Below are positions 17,801 to 25,904 of a stretch of 64,000 nucleotides of DNA, piece by piece; position 1 is the first letter of the stretch; each line of letters begins with the position of its first letter. The notes under the pieces are model-generated. The model saw only the letters and a program-made list of their open reading frames with translations. It had not been told where the DNA came from and searched no databases. The stretch lies in the NCBI GenBank assembly GCA_017303635.1, contig JAFLCG010000005.1, forward strand, positions 248,001 through 312,000, written 5' to 3'. The DNA is from Anaerolineae bacterium (GTDB lineage Bacteria; Chloroflexota; Anaerolineae; Aggregatilineales; Phototrophicaceae). A program made the position numbers and the translations under genes.

Positions 17801-18469
17801 CCAGATTAACTGCGCCCCATCCACTCCACTGACCCATGACCAGGCAGCGTGATTGTAGGTCCATCCATCAGTGTCCATTCGCGAATCTGCACTGATAACG
17901 GCAACCTGCCGAGAGCGCAGCGGGGTTTCAGGTACCGGGCGCACTCCCGGATGATGAACCAGCCAATCAATATAGGAGATAAAGATGGGTTGATCCTCAA
18001 AGCCGTAGAAGCGGTATCGGCTTTCGTAGCTGACACCCATGGCGATGACTGAACACAATGCAACCAGTGCAAAACCAGGCAACCGGCCCCAGTTCCAGTG
18101 CCAATCTGGTTCATCTGACGGGGTATTTCCATCAGACCAGATCGCGACAAGGAACATGACTATATGAAGCATGAGCAAGTAGACTGGAATCGCCTGCTCA
18201 AATAGTCGGAATGGAGCTGCCAATACGATGCTGAATCCCAAGCCGCAAGCCAACACCCAACCAAAACGATGGATTGGATGCGGTAAACGATGGCGGCCCA
18301 ATCGCCGCGCTAGCAGATACCCTGGCAGGTAGACCTGGGTCAGTACGGCGACCACCAACGCCCCAAAAGTACCATGAAGAACAGGGACTTGTAGTAGGTT
18401 TACCAGGAGCGATAGCACGACGACCAGCGGCCAGAACCAACGTCCAGAGTTAGGGGTCAAACGAGGCAT
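14810..18469 (-). CDS. Giant membrane protein: polytopic N-half, TPR-like and beta-rich C-half
   Basis: The 1219-residue product has about 12-13 hydrophobic helices in roughly the first 560 residues. A soluble region with helical, TPR-like segments follows (LGLAFAQTLSGDDLAALETWEALF and similar), then a beta-rich C-terminus (VDLYWQADAIVSEDYQVFIHV). The same overall plan occurs in chloroflexal GT-C-type glycosyltransferase-like proteins, but I see no certain catalytic motif. An acidic stretch, ISADSRMDTDGW, lies in the first large loop. The ATG at 18469 with AGGA 5 bp before is preferred to a GTG at 18490. It is monocistronic or first of an unknown unit. Confidence 0.75.
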   Translation of the reverse strand: MPRLTPNSGRWFWPLVVVLSLLVNLLQVPVLHGTFGALVVAVLTQVYLPGYLLARRLGRHRLPHPIHRFGWVLACGLGFSIVLAAPFRLFEQAIPVYLLMLHIVMFLVAIWSDGNTPSDEPDWHWNWGRLPGFALVALCSVIAMGVSYESRYRFYGFEDQPIFISYIDWLVHHPGVRPVPETPLRSRQVAVISADSRMDTDGWTYNHAAWSWVSGVDGAQLIWYDLAALFIWSVPLITFALAYEITRKETTAIFSVAALTIAGLLTLDNLVYAPNYVAYGRFVLFQINVPRQASLTLTLPLALLCAFAYLRTYSRRDLLLMGLSALAVALMHPIQFMILSVSLGAVGLARIIATPRMKTLRSLIPMGIVLGLILALPYIQRSTRISEVSDDVLTVVRPNLLANPNSLANLYFVVLPELPIVGQTYVRRPETVFYNPVITLAIILALLYGLHWRTSPLRQYIFAATLLSLVLFFTPGLTRLFDRIVSSVGILTAMFTIPVALIYGQVLDDLTAWASQRVRGYLVQPVLLLAAAVLIVVLVIEPFPIPASARDQLNAYNAMQEPRRMLASQAAASKALVAQLPTDEISIIATPRDIANFMIEDTPNALITGGRSNANRSIAANDRFFGEGNTNAPWLDSLDLEFLSQWGVTHMLALTDWTRLAQLHLQPERFERLGTVKGYILMRVPESISADETDTRFARMNELYAAQAAPRWSRSGFVLVQPGSPEVWTPVVGEWTAALREEPANDRARLGLAFAQTLSGDDLAALETWEALFQRYPDIPLYADAVASTRANLGIGDATAPLIESLDSSVDYVRVLAARRLLSELFFYRLDAPVLERVVSLAEQDASTWERLADFDQPDAVRARAGLLLYRGDTTTALKWLQRIPRIRLSPEDLTVMAAINLSQGDLSAALATLAPATDPDWVRPNANLHAERWANNTAAALYEQLVRDRQLPPDTLPDSHPLRLLNVSAIHVFDANVMQSEDEQSLLVTATFGDYRPRTTFPIQTWRVYVVSADGLTEYARVDTPAVFPDGPLTRATLEVSLPPGIPPLTSAQVIIEPRYNNAVTVTPLRQNIVLNRPVSVDLPAGATPEQAQFGGVISLQGTSVQAADEALTVDLYWQADAIVSEDYQVFIHVFDTAGNRVVQRDSGPVDSRYPTSQWRIDTLIADSHVLGLDQPLPAGDYTVRIGLYRLSDGMRVSITGADERVQDNSLLIGTFSR

Positions 18470-18624
18470 AGTCGTCCTGAAAACAATCACTACACAGTAC
18501 AGATTAATCGACCGATTATACCGGAGTCAGGAAGTATACCACGCGCGTTATATGATGAATCGCCACTGGTTGAACTCCCTCGCTTGCGCTAGAGTTTGTC
18601 TTAATTTGAGAAAGAAGCATCATC

Positions 18625-19566
18625 ATGACTAATTTCGCCTTAGTGGGTGCTGCCGGATTTGTGGCGCCACGACACCTCAAAGCCATCCGCGACACGGGAA
18701 ACACGCTGGTTGCCGCCCTTGACCCACACGACTCGGTAGGCCTCCTGGATAACTACTTCCCGGAAGCCCAGTTCTTCACTTCTTTCGAACGCTTTGAACG
18801 CCACCTGGAAAAACTGCGCGTTCAGAGCAAGGACCCGGTTGAATACGTCAGCATTTGCTCACCCAACTATCTGCACGATACGCACTGCCGCATGGCGCTG
18901 CATGTAAATGCCCATGCCATCTGCGAAAAACCACTGGTCATTAATACCTGGAATCTCCAATCGCTGCAGGAAGTGGAAGCCCGCACCGGTAAGCGCGTCT
19001 ATACTGTCCTGCAATTGCGTTTGCACCCTACCCTGATCGAACTCCAACAGAAACTAGCGCAGGAACCAGCCGATCACAAATTGGATGTAGTGCTGACCTA
19101 TATCACCCGTCGCGGGCAGTGGTACCACACCTCTTGGAAAGGCGATGAAGAAAAATCCGGTGGCTTAGCCATGAACATTGGCATTCACTTCTTCGACTTA
19201 CTCATATGGTTGTTTGGCAAGCCAGAGCATAGCGAAGTCCACCTGAGCCAACCCGACCGCATCAGCGGCGCACTGGAACTGGAACGGGCACGGGTACGTT
19301 GGTATCTCTCTGTCAATGTGGATGACTTACCCGAAAGCTCGCGGGCGCAAAACAAATTCGCCTTCCGTTCGATCACCATTGACGGGCAGGAAGCCGAGTT
19401 TTCCGAGGGGTTTACCGACCTGCACACCCGTGTCTATGAAGGGGTAGTGGCTGGACGAGGCTATGGAATTGAGGATGCCCGTCATTCGATTGAATTGGTC
19501 TATACTATCCGCCATGCGGATATCGTGGCTAACCCAACCAGACTTCACCCCATGCTGGCACGGTGA
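18625..19566 (+). CDS. wbpB: UDP-GlcNAcA 3-dehydrogenase (Gfo/Idh/MocA family)
   Basis: The 313-residue enzyme has an N-terminal NAD-binding fold (FALVGAAGFVAPRHLKAI), the segment VSICSPNYLHDTHC, and the EKP signature in AICEKPLVI. It is followed by genes resembling wbpD and wbpE. That trio builds UDP-2,3-diacetamido-2,3-dideoxy-glucuronate: oxidation at C3, transamination, then N-acetylation. The particular form starting TNFALVGAAGFVAPRH and containing GGLAMNIGIHFFDLL fits the WbpB/WlbA subgroup. The stop is 6 bp before the next ATG. Confidence 0.88.
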   Translation: MTNFALVGAAGFVAPRHLKAIRDTGNTLVAALDPHDSVGLLDNYFPEAQFFTSFERFERHLEKLRVQSKDPVEYVSICSPNYLHDTHCRMALHVNAHAICEKPLVINTWNLQSLQEVEARTGKRVYTVLQLRLHPTLIELQQKLAQEPADHKLDVVLTYITRRGQWYHTSWKGDEEKSGGLAMNIGIHFFDLLIWLFGKPEHSEVHLSQPDRISGALELERARVRWYLSVNVDDLPESSRAQNKFAFRSITIDGQEAEFSEGFTDLHTRVYEGVVAGRGYGIEDARHSIELVYTIRHADIVANPTRLHPMLAR

Positions 19567-19572
19567 TCGCTG

Positions 19573-20154
19573 ATGGAATATTTCGTCCACGAATCGGCTT
19601 ATGTAGATGCTGGCGCACAGGTTGGTGCCGGCACCAAAATATGGCACTTCAGCCATATCATGCCGGGGGCAGTCATCGGTCAGCAGTGCTCTTTTGGGCA
19701 AAATGTCTTTGTGGCCAACCGCGTAACGATCGGTGACCATGTCAAAGTTCAGAATAACGTCTCAATCTACGAGGGCGTTATCTTGGAAGACTATGTGTTT
19801 TGCGGCCCGAGCATGGTGTTCACCAACGTCAAAACACCGCGCTCCGCCTTCCCACGGAACACGGCTTCCGATTACCTGACTACCCGCATCAAGCATGGAG
19901 CCAGCATCGGCGCAAACGCGACCATCGTCTGCGGTGTAACCGTCGGTGAATGGGCTTTCGTGGCCGCCGGCGCCGTTGTTACGAAGGATGTCCCTGCCTA
20001 CGCACTAGTCATGGGCGTGCCGGGCCGCATCGGAGGCTGGGTCTGCGAATGTGGCTCAACGCTGCGCTTCGATGCTGAAGTGGCTACCTGTGCCGATTGT
20101 GGTCGCCGTTATCAAAAGCAGGGTGACACTGTCACTCGCTCCCCCAAATCTTAA
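19573..20154 (+). CDS. wbpD: UDP-3-amino-GlcNAcA N-acetyltransferase (WbpD/WlbB-like)
   Basis: The 193-residue left-handed beta-helix enzyme contains GTKIWHFSHIMPGAVIG, NNVSIYEGVILEDYVFCGPS and VFTNVKTPRSAFPR. These runs are characteristic of WbpD-type acetyltransferases acting on the 3-amino sugar nucleotide with acetyl-CoA. The C-terminal extension has a zinc-ribbon-like CECG..CADCGRR, an occasional addition. It is the second gene of the wbpB-wbpD-wbpE unit; the next gene starts 10 bp after its stop. Confidence 0.92.
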   Translation: MEYFVHESAYVDAGAQVGAGTKIWHFSHIMPGAVIGQQCSFGQNVFVANRVTIGDHVKVQNNVSIYEGVILEDYVFCGPSMVFTNVKTPRSAFPRNTASDYLTTRIKHGASIGANATIVCGVTVGEWAFVAAGAVVTKDVPAYALVMGVPGRIGGWVCECGSTLRFDAEVATCADCGRRYQKQGDTVTRSPKS

Positions 20155-20164
20155 GGATAACTCG

Positions 20165-21277
20165 ATGTCTGATGCCCGAATACCAGTCCTTGACCTTGCA
20201 CCAGAGATCAGCAGCCTGTGGGATGAACTCAATGCAGCCTTTCAAGAGGTTTTGCGTTCAGGACATTTCATCATGGGGGAACAGGTCGGCACGTTCGAAG
20301 CGCAGGTCGCAGCCTATCTGGGCGTCAAACATGCTATCGGTCTGAACTCCGGTACCGATGCGCTGGTCATTGGGCTACGGGCACTGGGCATTGAACCCGG
20401 TGATGAGGTCATCACCACCCCCTTCAGCTTTTTCGCTACGGCTGAAGCCGCAAGCATTATTGGGGCAACCCCGGTCTTCGTCGATATTGATCCACAAACC
20501 TTCAACCTCGACATCGACCAGGTCGCTAGCGCGATTACCCCACGTACCCGAGCTATTATTCCCGTGCACCTCTACGGTCACGCTGCTGACCTCGACCCGC
20601 TGCTGGCATTAACTGCTAAACATGGCATCCAACTACTGGAAGATGTTGCCCAGGCTTTCAGCGGCGAATATCGTGGACGTAAACTGGGGACGTTGGGTCA
20701 GGCTGGAGCATTTTCGTTCTTCCCATCAAAGAATCTGGGAGCTTATGGCGATGCGGGAATGCTCGTGACCAATGAAGATTCGGTAGCCCAGTCCGCCCGA
20801 ATGCTGCGAGCGCACGGCTCTCTCAAAAAGTATCACAACCAGACTGTCGGTTATAATTCCCGTATGGATACACTCCAGGCAGCCATCCTCAGCGTCAAGC
20901 TGCCTCATGTTGATACCTGGAGCGAAAGCCGCCGTACCGCTGCTGCGCGCTACAATGCGATGCTTGCTGACCTACCTGAGATTGTCACGCCCTGCGAAGC
21001 GCCTTATGCCCGCCACGTGTATCACCAGTACACTATTCGGATTCAAGGGGGGCGGCGAGATAGGATCCAGTCCAAGCTCGATGCAGCCGGTGTCTCGACG
21101 ATGATCTACTATCCGGTACCGCTGCATAAGCTGCCGGTCTATGCGGAACGCAACCTGCATTTCCCCATCAGCGAGGCCGCTGCCGCTGAAGTCCTCAGTC
21201 TGCCCATCTGGCCGCAGATCACGACAGAAATTCAGGAGCGAGTTGTGACTGCGCTGCGCAGCGCCTTACTGGAGTAG
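20165..21277 (+). CDS. wbpE: DegT/DnrJ/EryC1 sugar aminotransferase (WbpE-like)
   Basis: The 370-residue PLP enzyme has NSGTDALVIGLRALGI, then GDEVITTPFSFFATAEA, the segment EDVAQAFSGEYRGRKLGTLG, and the PLP-Lys in FSFFPSKNLGAYGDAG. With wbpB and wbpD it would transfer an amino group to the 3-keto sugar nucleotide. The ATG at 20165 is chosen because family members begin at this point and it follows the wbpD stop; the longer frame overlaps wbpD. It ends the operon. Confidence 0.93.
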   Translation: MSDARIPVLDLAPEISSLWDELNAAFQEVLRSGHFIMGEQVGTFEAQVAAYLGVKHAIGLNSGTDALVIGLRALGIEPGDEVITTPFSFFATAEAASIIGATPVFVDIDPQTFNLDIDQVASAITPRTRAIIPVHLYGHAADLDPLLALTAKHGIQLLEDVAQAFSGEYRGRKLGTLGQAGAFSFFPSKNLGAYGDAGMLVTNEDSVAQSARMLRAHGSLKKYHNQTVGYNSRMDTLQAAILSVKLPHVDTWSESRRTAAARYNAMLADLPEIVTPCEAPYARHVYHQYTIRIQGGRRDRIQSKLDAAGVSTMIYYPVPLHKLPVYAERNLHFPISEAAAAEVLSLPIWPQITTEIQERVVTALRSALLE

Positions 21278-21301
21278 ATTTGTCGAATTTGTGGCTATAC
21301 T

Positions 21302-22492
21302 TTATAGATCTTCATCTAGCAGGTCACTACCCCGCTGGATGACACGATCCCCAAAGCGGTCGCGCAGCTTATCCAGCGCCGATTCGAGACTCGATTGCTC
21401 AGCCTTGACCTTGGGTTGCTCCCACAGCCCTAATTGACGCGCTTCTTGCTCAAAACCACTGACTCCCACACCCAACAAACGCACTGGCCTGCCCACAATC
21501 CAAACCCGTTGAAAGAGATCCAACACTGATTGATAGATTTCTTCATCGTGATGGGTCGCATGGGGTAAAGTAACCTGTCGCGTCAGGGTAGTAAAATCCG
21601 ACCAGCGCAGCTTGAGCTTGACAGTAGTTCCCTGCAAGCCGACTTTACGCAGTCGCCGCCCTACTTTATCTGAAAGAGTTCGCAAGGTCCGCTGCAAAGT
21701 CGCAGAGTCAGCAATGTCTTGGGCAAAGGTCGTCTCATTGCTGACCGATTTGGACTCGCTTTCCGGCTCTACAGGGCGATCATCCAGACCACGTGCACGT
21801 TCCGCCAGTTCCGCGCCATGTTTGCCAAACCGCCGGACCAGATCACCTTGCGGCCAGCGAGCAATATCGCCAATCGTGTGGATTCCCAGGCGGGCTAAAG
21901 CCTCAGCGGTCTTTGGCCCCACGCCCCACAATTCCCGCGTCGGCAACGGTGCGAGGAAAACAGCTTCCGTCCCTGGCGGAATCACCTTGATAGCGTTGGG
22001 CGGCAGATCACCTCGTGCACCAGCCTTACCTAGATTATTGGCAATCTTCGCTACCAGCTTATTGCTCGCCACACCCAGCGAAGCGGGTAGCCCACACTGA
22101 CGGTTAATCTGGGCCTGTAAACCACGAGCAATACGTTCGGCGTCGTCCCGCAGCAGGCTTACATCCAGAAATGCTTCATCAATCGAGATTTGCTCAACCA
22201 GCGGAGTTAAGTTGTTGAGGATCGCCATCACATGTGCGGAAACTGTGTGGTACTCGGAAAAATGTGCGCTGACAATCAGCAGTTCCGGGCAGAGCCGCAC
22301 CGCCTGTGACATTGGCATCGCAGAACGCACGCCCAGGCGCCTCGCAGGATATGAACACGAAGCCACCACCCCACGCTGATCAGGCCGTCCACCGACGGCA
22401 AAGGTCTTGCCCTTTAGAGTAGGATCGCGCAATTCCTCAACAGCACAATAAAATGCATCTAAATCCAGGTGTAGAATCTTGCGTGGAAGCAT
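21302..22492 (-). CDS. dinB: DNA polymerase IV (Y-family)
   Basis: The 396-residue polymerase has the metal-binding Asp pair in ILHLDLDAFYCAVEE and the second site in QISIDEAFLDVS. CSYPARRLGVRSAMP, the helix-hairpin-helix thumb segment ELWGVGPKTAEALARLGI and a little-finger domain complete it. It performs error-prone translesion synthesis. Normal length. No GAAC-N4-GTTC type LexA site is visible in its short upstream region, so SOS control is not evident here. Confidence 0.95.
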   Translation of the reverse strand: MLPRKILHLDLDAFYCAVEELRDPTLKGKTFAVGGRPDQRGVVASCSYPARRLGVRSAMPMSQAVRLCPELLIVSAHFSEYHTVSAHVMAILNNLTPLVEQISIDEAFLDVSLLRDDAERIARGLQAQINRQCGLPASLGVASNKLVAKIANNLGKAGARGDLPPNAIKVIPPGTEAVFLAPLPTRELWGVGPKTAEALARLGIHTIGDIARWPQGDLVRRFGKHGAELAERARGLDDRPVEPESESKSVSNETTFAQDIADSATLQRTLRTLSDKVGRRLRKVGLQGTTVKLKLRWSDFTTLTRQVTLPHATHHDEEIYQSVLDLFQRVWIVGRPVRLLGVGVSGFEQEARQLGLWEQPKVKAEQSSLESALDKLRDRFGDRVIQRGSDLLDEDL

Positions 22493-22590
22493 CTGAAGGT
22501 TTCTAATTATCGTTTCCGGGCAGCAATCATCTGTTGATATTTTAGCAGACCCGGCACCAAATCCATCTCATCTGGTGAAGGAATACCATA

Positions 22591-23367
22591 TTGAATCCCA
22601 AGCGAGTCGTTGAGCAAGAAGGTTTCGACCCTGAGTTGTTCGACGCCCTTTACCAGATCGAACCAGAGCACTTCTGGTTTGGTGCTCGCAATCAGATGAT
22701 CATCAGCACACTTCAACGCTATTTCCCGTCTTTCACAGACCTGATGGAGATTGGTTGTGGGACAGGGTATGTATTGGCAGCTATCGAAGCGCATTTCCCG
22801 GCAGCCCGCTTGACCGGCACCGACTATTTTGCCGAGGGACTCACCTATGCCGCCAGGCGAGTCCAACGCGCCCAGTTACATCAATTAGATGCGCGCAATA
22901 TTGACTATGAGCAACACTTTGATGTGATTGGTATGTTCGACGTGCTTGAACACATCGACGAGGATGAACAGGTCTTGCAACAGGTCTACAAAGCCTGCCG
23001 TCCTGGTGGTGGCATTCTGGTGACCGTCCCCCAACACCCTTTTCTCTGGAGCCAATTCGACGAGCGCAGTTCACATGCTCGCCGCTACACCCGCACGCAG
23101 CTCAGCGAACGAATCGAACGCGCTGGTTTCACCCCGCAGCGTATTACCTCGTTCAATAGCGTGACTCTGCCGCTCATGCTCGCAGCCCGCCTGAAGAACA
23201 GCAGGGGTCAGGTAGCCTATAACATCCTCAATGCCTTCAAAGTCAACCCGACCATCAATCAGCTATTGATGCATTTGCTCCATCTCGAAAGGCAGATCAT
23301 CCAAGCTGGAGTGAGTTTTCCGGCGGGAGGTTCCCTGCTGGTAGTCGCCAAACGTCCAACCGACTAA
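22591..23367 (+). CDS. Class I SAM-dependent methyltransferase
   Basis: The 258-residue protein has motif I in LMEIGCGTGYVLAAIE, an acidic turn in LTGTDYFAEGL, and motif IV in DVIGMFDVLEHIDED, followed by RPGGGILVTVPQHP. The start is a TTG at 22591 with AAGGA 8 bp upstream; no in-frame ATG exists before motif I except far downstream. C-terminal segments (SVTLPLMLAARLK) resemble those of sugar- or lipid-modifying methyltransferases. The gene is convergent with the SDR gene. Substrate unknown. Confidence 0.88.
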   Translation: MNPKRVVEQEGFDPELFDALYQIEPEHFWFGARNQMIISTLQRYFPSFTDLMEIGCGTGYVLAAIEAHFPAARLTGTDYFAEGLTYAARRVQRAQLHQLDARNIDYEQHFDVIGMFDVLEHIDEDEQVLQQVYKACRPGGGILVTVPQHPFLWSQFDERSSHARRYTRTQLSERIERAGFTPQRITSFNSVTLPLMLAARLKNSRGQVAYNILNAFKVNPTINQLLMHLLHLERQIIQAGVSFPAGGSLLVVAKRPTD

Positions 23368-23370
23368 GAA

Positions 23371-24003
23371 TCACATATCCAGATTGCCGCCTTCACCGGA
23401 TAGAAAACGAGCAAGGATGGCATCCGCAATAGCCTCTGGTGGGCGAGCATTTTTTGGCAAACTAAACGGAACGTGTTGCCAGAATGGGGTGTCCACTGGC
23501 CCCGGATGCACGAGCGTAAACTTGAGTTTGCGATTTTCCTTCTGCATAACCGTCACCAACGGTTCCAGACCGGCTTTGGCGGCGGCATACGCAGCCATTC
23601 GCGGCAGAGTCACATGCTCGACATATGCGCCAATAAACATGATGTGCCCGCCTGCCTTCATCAGCGGCAGGCAAGCCTGGGTGGTGAGGTAGGCGCCATT
23701 CAGATTCGCACCAATGACTTGTACCCACGCATCAGCAGGCATCTGTTCGACGGTACCGGCAGCCATCGCACCGGCAGCATACACCATCATGTCCAGACCT
23801 TCACTTTGGGACGCAATCTGCATCGGGATTGATTGGATGGTATGCGACTGAAGGGCATCAAAAGCGAAAGTATAGTCGGCTTCAACCGGGATACGTCGTT
23901 CTTCACGAGCAGCAGCGAAGACCAACCATCCCTCACGTTTCAGCAGTCGCACCAGCGCTGCTCCCATCCCCCCGGAAGCTCCCCAAATCAATGCTTCAGG
24001 CAT
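23371..24003 (-). CDS. Short-chain dehydrogenase-like protein lacking the catalytic Ser
   Basis: The 210-residue protein has a GASGGMG nucleotide-binding loop and a YxxxK pair in MAAYAAAKAGLEPL. Thirteen residues before that Tyr, where classical SDR enzymes have the catalytic Ser (usual ISS), it reads IGA. The proton-relay Ser is therefore Ala, and activity may be reduced or different. It lies 27 bp after the third alpha/beta hydrolase gene and is probably the last gene of the photolyase operon. Function unknown. Confidence 0.75.
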   Translation of the reverse strand: MPEALIWGASGGMGAALVRLLKREGWLVFAAAREERRIPVEADYTFAFDALQSHTIQSIPMQIASQSEGLDMMVYAAGAMAAGTVEQMPADAWVQVIGANLNGAYLTTQACLPLMKAGGHIMFIGAYVEHVTLPRMAAYAAAKAGLEPLVTVMQKENRKLKFTLVHPGPVDTPFWQHVPFSLPKNARPPEAIADAILARFLSGEGGNLDM

Positions 24004-24030
24004 GCTACACCTTTAGATTTTCATACACCT

Positions 24031-24942
24031 TTAACCGCCGAGAAAGTCCACCAGTGTGGCATTAAATGCATCCGTCACATCCTGCATGACCATATGACCA
24101 GCTTCTGAATAAAGCACCCATTCGGCCTCTGGAAGAGCACTGTGGAGACGCTCGCCCACCTCCAGCGGTACGATCTCATCGCGCTCGCCCCAGATAAGCA
24201 CTACTGGCAAGGTGAGCGCAGAGAGATCATCTGCCTGCATCGGGTCACTGACATTCAGGTTGTCACGTACAAAAGCCAGCAGGCCCCCCTCCCAGCCTTC
24301 CAGTTGGAACATATCCCGTCCAACCAGTTCTCCGGCAAAGATCTGGGCCAGCGGTGATGTGACCAAATCGCGCAGTTGGCGTTGAGCATCCGGGTCGTCT
24401 GCATCTGCTTCGATGATGAAAGAGAGCGGACCAAAGTTCGGCGGCTCGTCCGACCCGTCGCCCAGTTCAATCGCTGCAGAAACTAGTGCTAGTTTCTCGA
24501 CCCGCTCCGGTGCAGTCAGCGCCACCTGAGCAGCAACCGATCCCCCTGCGCTGTGACCAACCAGACTGGCACGCGCCATACCAAGCGCATCCATCAGGCC
24601 GAGCGTTAATGTTGCCTGCCCGGTCACACTGTAATCCAAAGCAGTGGATTTATCGGACAGACCAAACGGCGGACGGTCAAAAGCGATCACACGGTAACCT
24701 GCTCCCGCCAACACGTCGATCACGGGGTTCCAGTCATCCGTCGAACCCAAAAAGCCATGGAGAAGCAGCACTGCCTGGCCATCTTCCGGGCCGCGCTCGA
24801 TGTAGTAGATGCTGGCTCCATTCACCTGCACGAACTTCCCGTCGGCATCCGCCAGCGTCTCAGGGCTAACCGATTGTGCGTACAGGCTGGTTGGAAGCAG
24901 TACCAAAATCCAAACGGCAATAACGAGGAGTTGTTTTCCCAT
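24031..24942 (-). CDS. Alpha/beta hydrolase, third of three tandem paralogues
   Basis: The 303-residue protein has an N-terminal hydrophobic signal or anchor, ending in a probable cleavage site (LLPTSLYAQS). The oxyanion segment LLHGFLGSTDDWN, the nucleophile elbow VGHSAGGSV, the acid residue in LIWGERDEIVPL and His in AGHMVMQD complete the triad. The mature enzyme should act outside the membrane as an esterase, lipase or epoxide-hydrolase-like enzyme. The ATG at 24942, 8 bp after the preceding stop, gives the best signal peptide. It shares DG-x-FV/I-x-V-N/D-G and FDRPPFGLS with its two neighbours. Confidence 0.85.
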   Translation of the reverse strand: MGKQLLVIAVWILVLLPTSLYAQSVSPETLADADGKFVQVNGASIYYIERGPEDGQAVLLLHGFLGSTDDWNPVIDVLAGAGYRVIAFDRPPFGLSDKSTALDYSVTGQATLTLGLMDALGMARASLVGHSAGGSVAAQVALTAPERVEKLALVSAAIELGDGSDEPPNFGPLSFIIEADADDPDAQRQLRDLVTSPLAQIFAGELVGRDMFQLEGWEGGLLAFVRDNLNVSDPMQADDLSALTLPVVLIWGERDEIVPLEVGERLHSALPEAEWVLYSEAGHMVMQDVTDAFNATLVDFLGG

Positions 24943-24950
24943 AGAGACCC

Positions 24951-25904
24951 TTAGCCCTCCAACCATTCAATGAATATGCGGTTGAATTCATCCGGATTCT
25001 CCTCCATTGGCTGATGTCCGGTTCCGGGGATCACCTGCAAGGCAACCTCCGGCAAAAGCGCCTGCAAGCGTTCCGCCTGCCGCAGCGGCACGACCCGATC
25101 CGCTTCGCCCCATAGGAGCAGCACTGGCATCGTGAACTTCTGCACATCAGCCTCTGTCACGGGTGAACCTGTATCGCGGATCAACCCCATGAAGCCCGCT
25201 CCGAAACCAGGCACCTCAAAGGCGCGGTAATAACCCGCCGCCACCTCCGGCGTCATCTGGGCAGGATCCGCATAGAAACCAGCGATGATTCCCGCCAACC
25301 GGTCCCGAGTTAGAATGGTCGGGATCAGGATCTCTCCCCATCGGGTGAGCGGGGGCCAGTTGATCGCTGCCCCGATTCCCGCGGGTGGACCACCCCCGCC
25401 ACTGCCCAGGAACGCCCCGGCTGCGAATACCATCCGCTCAATTCGTTCGGCATGACGAACAGCAAAGTGCGCCAGCAACGAGCCACCGGCGCTGTGACCG
25501 ACAAAAGTCGCCCGTACAATTCCCAGTTGGTCTAGCAGACTCGCCAGTTGGTCTGCCTGGGCTGCCGGGGAATAGTTGAGCGCAAAGTCTTTGGCACTCA
25601 GGCCAAATGGCGGGCGGTCATAAGCGATCACCCGGTAACCGACCTCAGCCAGGGCCGTCAGTTGATTGCGCCAGGTGAATGTCGAACCAAATAAGCCATG
25701 TAACAGAACCAACGGCGTTCCATCGTCCGGCCCCGCCTGTTCCACATAGATCGAAACGCCATCCACACGGATGAACTGCCCTATGGGGCTCGCCAGCGTT
25801 TGAGGATCAACCGTGCCGTTGGGCACCGGCAGCAGGAATGGCAGACCGTTCAGCACCAGCAGCACCACCGCCAGCGCGATGACAAACCGCCGAAAGAACT
25901 TCAT
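24951..25904 (-). CDS. Alpha/beta hydrolase, second of three tandem paralogues
   Basis: The 317-residue protein begins with a hydrophobic anchor (FVIALAVVLLVLNGLPFLLP). It has LLHGLFGSTFTWRNQL, then RVIAYDRPPFGLSAKD, the nucleophile elbow VGHSAGGSL, the acid residue in LLWGEADRVVPL and His in GTGHQPMEEN. Start and preceding stop overlap as ATGA (25901-25904), so translation is coupled to the first paralogue. The three copies are similar along the whole length and arose by tandem duplication, then diverged well beyond recent recombination. Substrate unknown. Confidence 0.86.
   Translation of the reverse strand: MKFFRRFVIALAVVLLVLNGLPFLLPVPNGTVDPQTLASPIGQFIRVDGVSIYVEQAGPDDGTPLVLLHGLFGSTFTWRNQLTALAEVGYRVIAYDRPPFGLSAKDFALNYSPAAQADQLASLLDQLGIVRATFVGHSAGGSLLAHFAVRHAERIERMVFAAGAFLGSGGGGPPAGIGAAINWPPLTRWGEILIPTILTRDRLAGIIAGFYADPAQMTPEVAAGYYRAFEVPGFGAGFMGLIRDTGSPVTEADVQKFTMPVLLLWGEADRVVPLRQAERLQALLPEVALQVIPGTGHQPMEENPDEFNRIFIEWLEG

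Noticed and set aside
22493-22590. LexA site upstream of dinB
   Set aside because: No GAAC-N4-GTTC sequence is visible in the short intergenic region.
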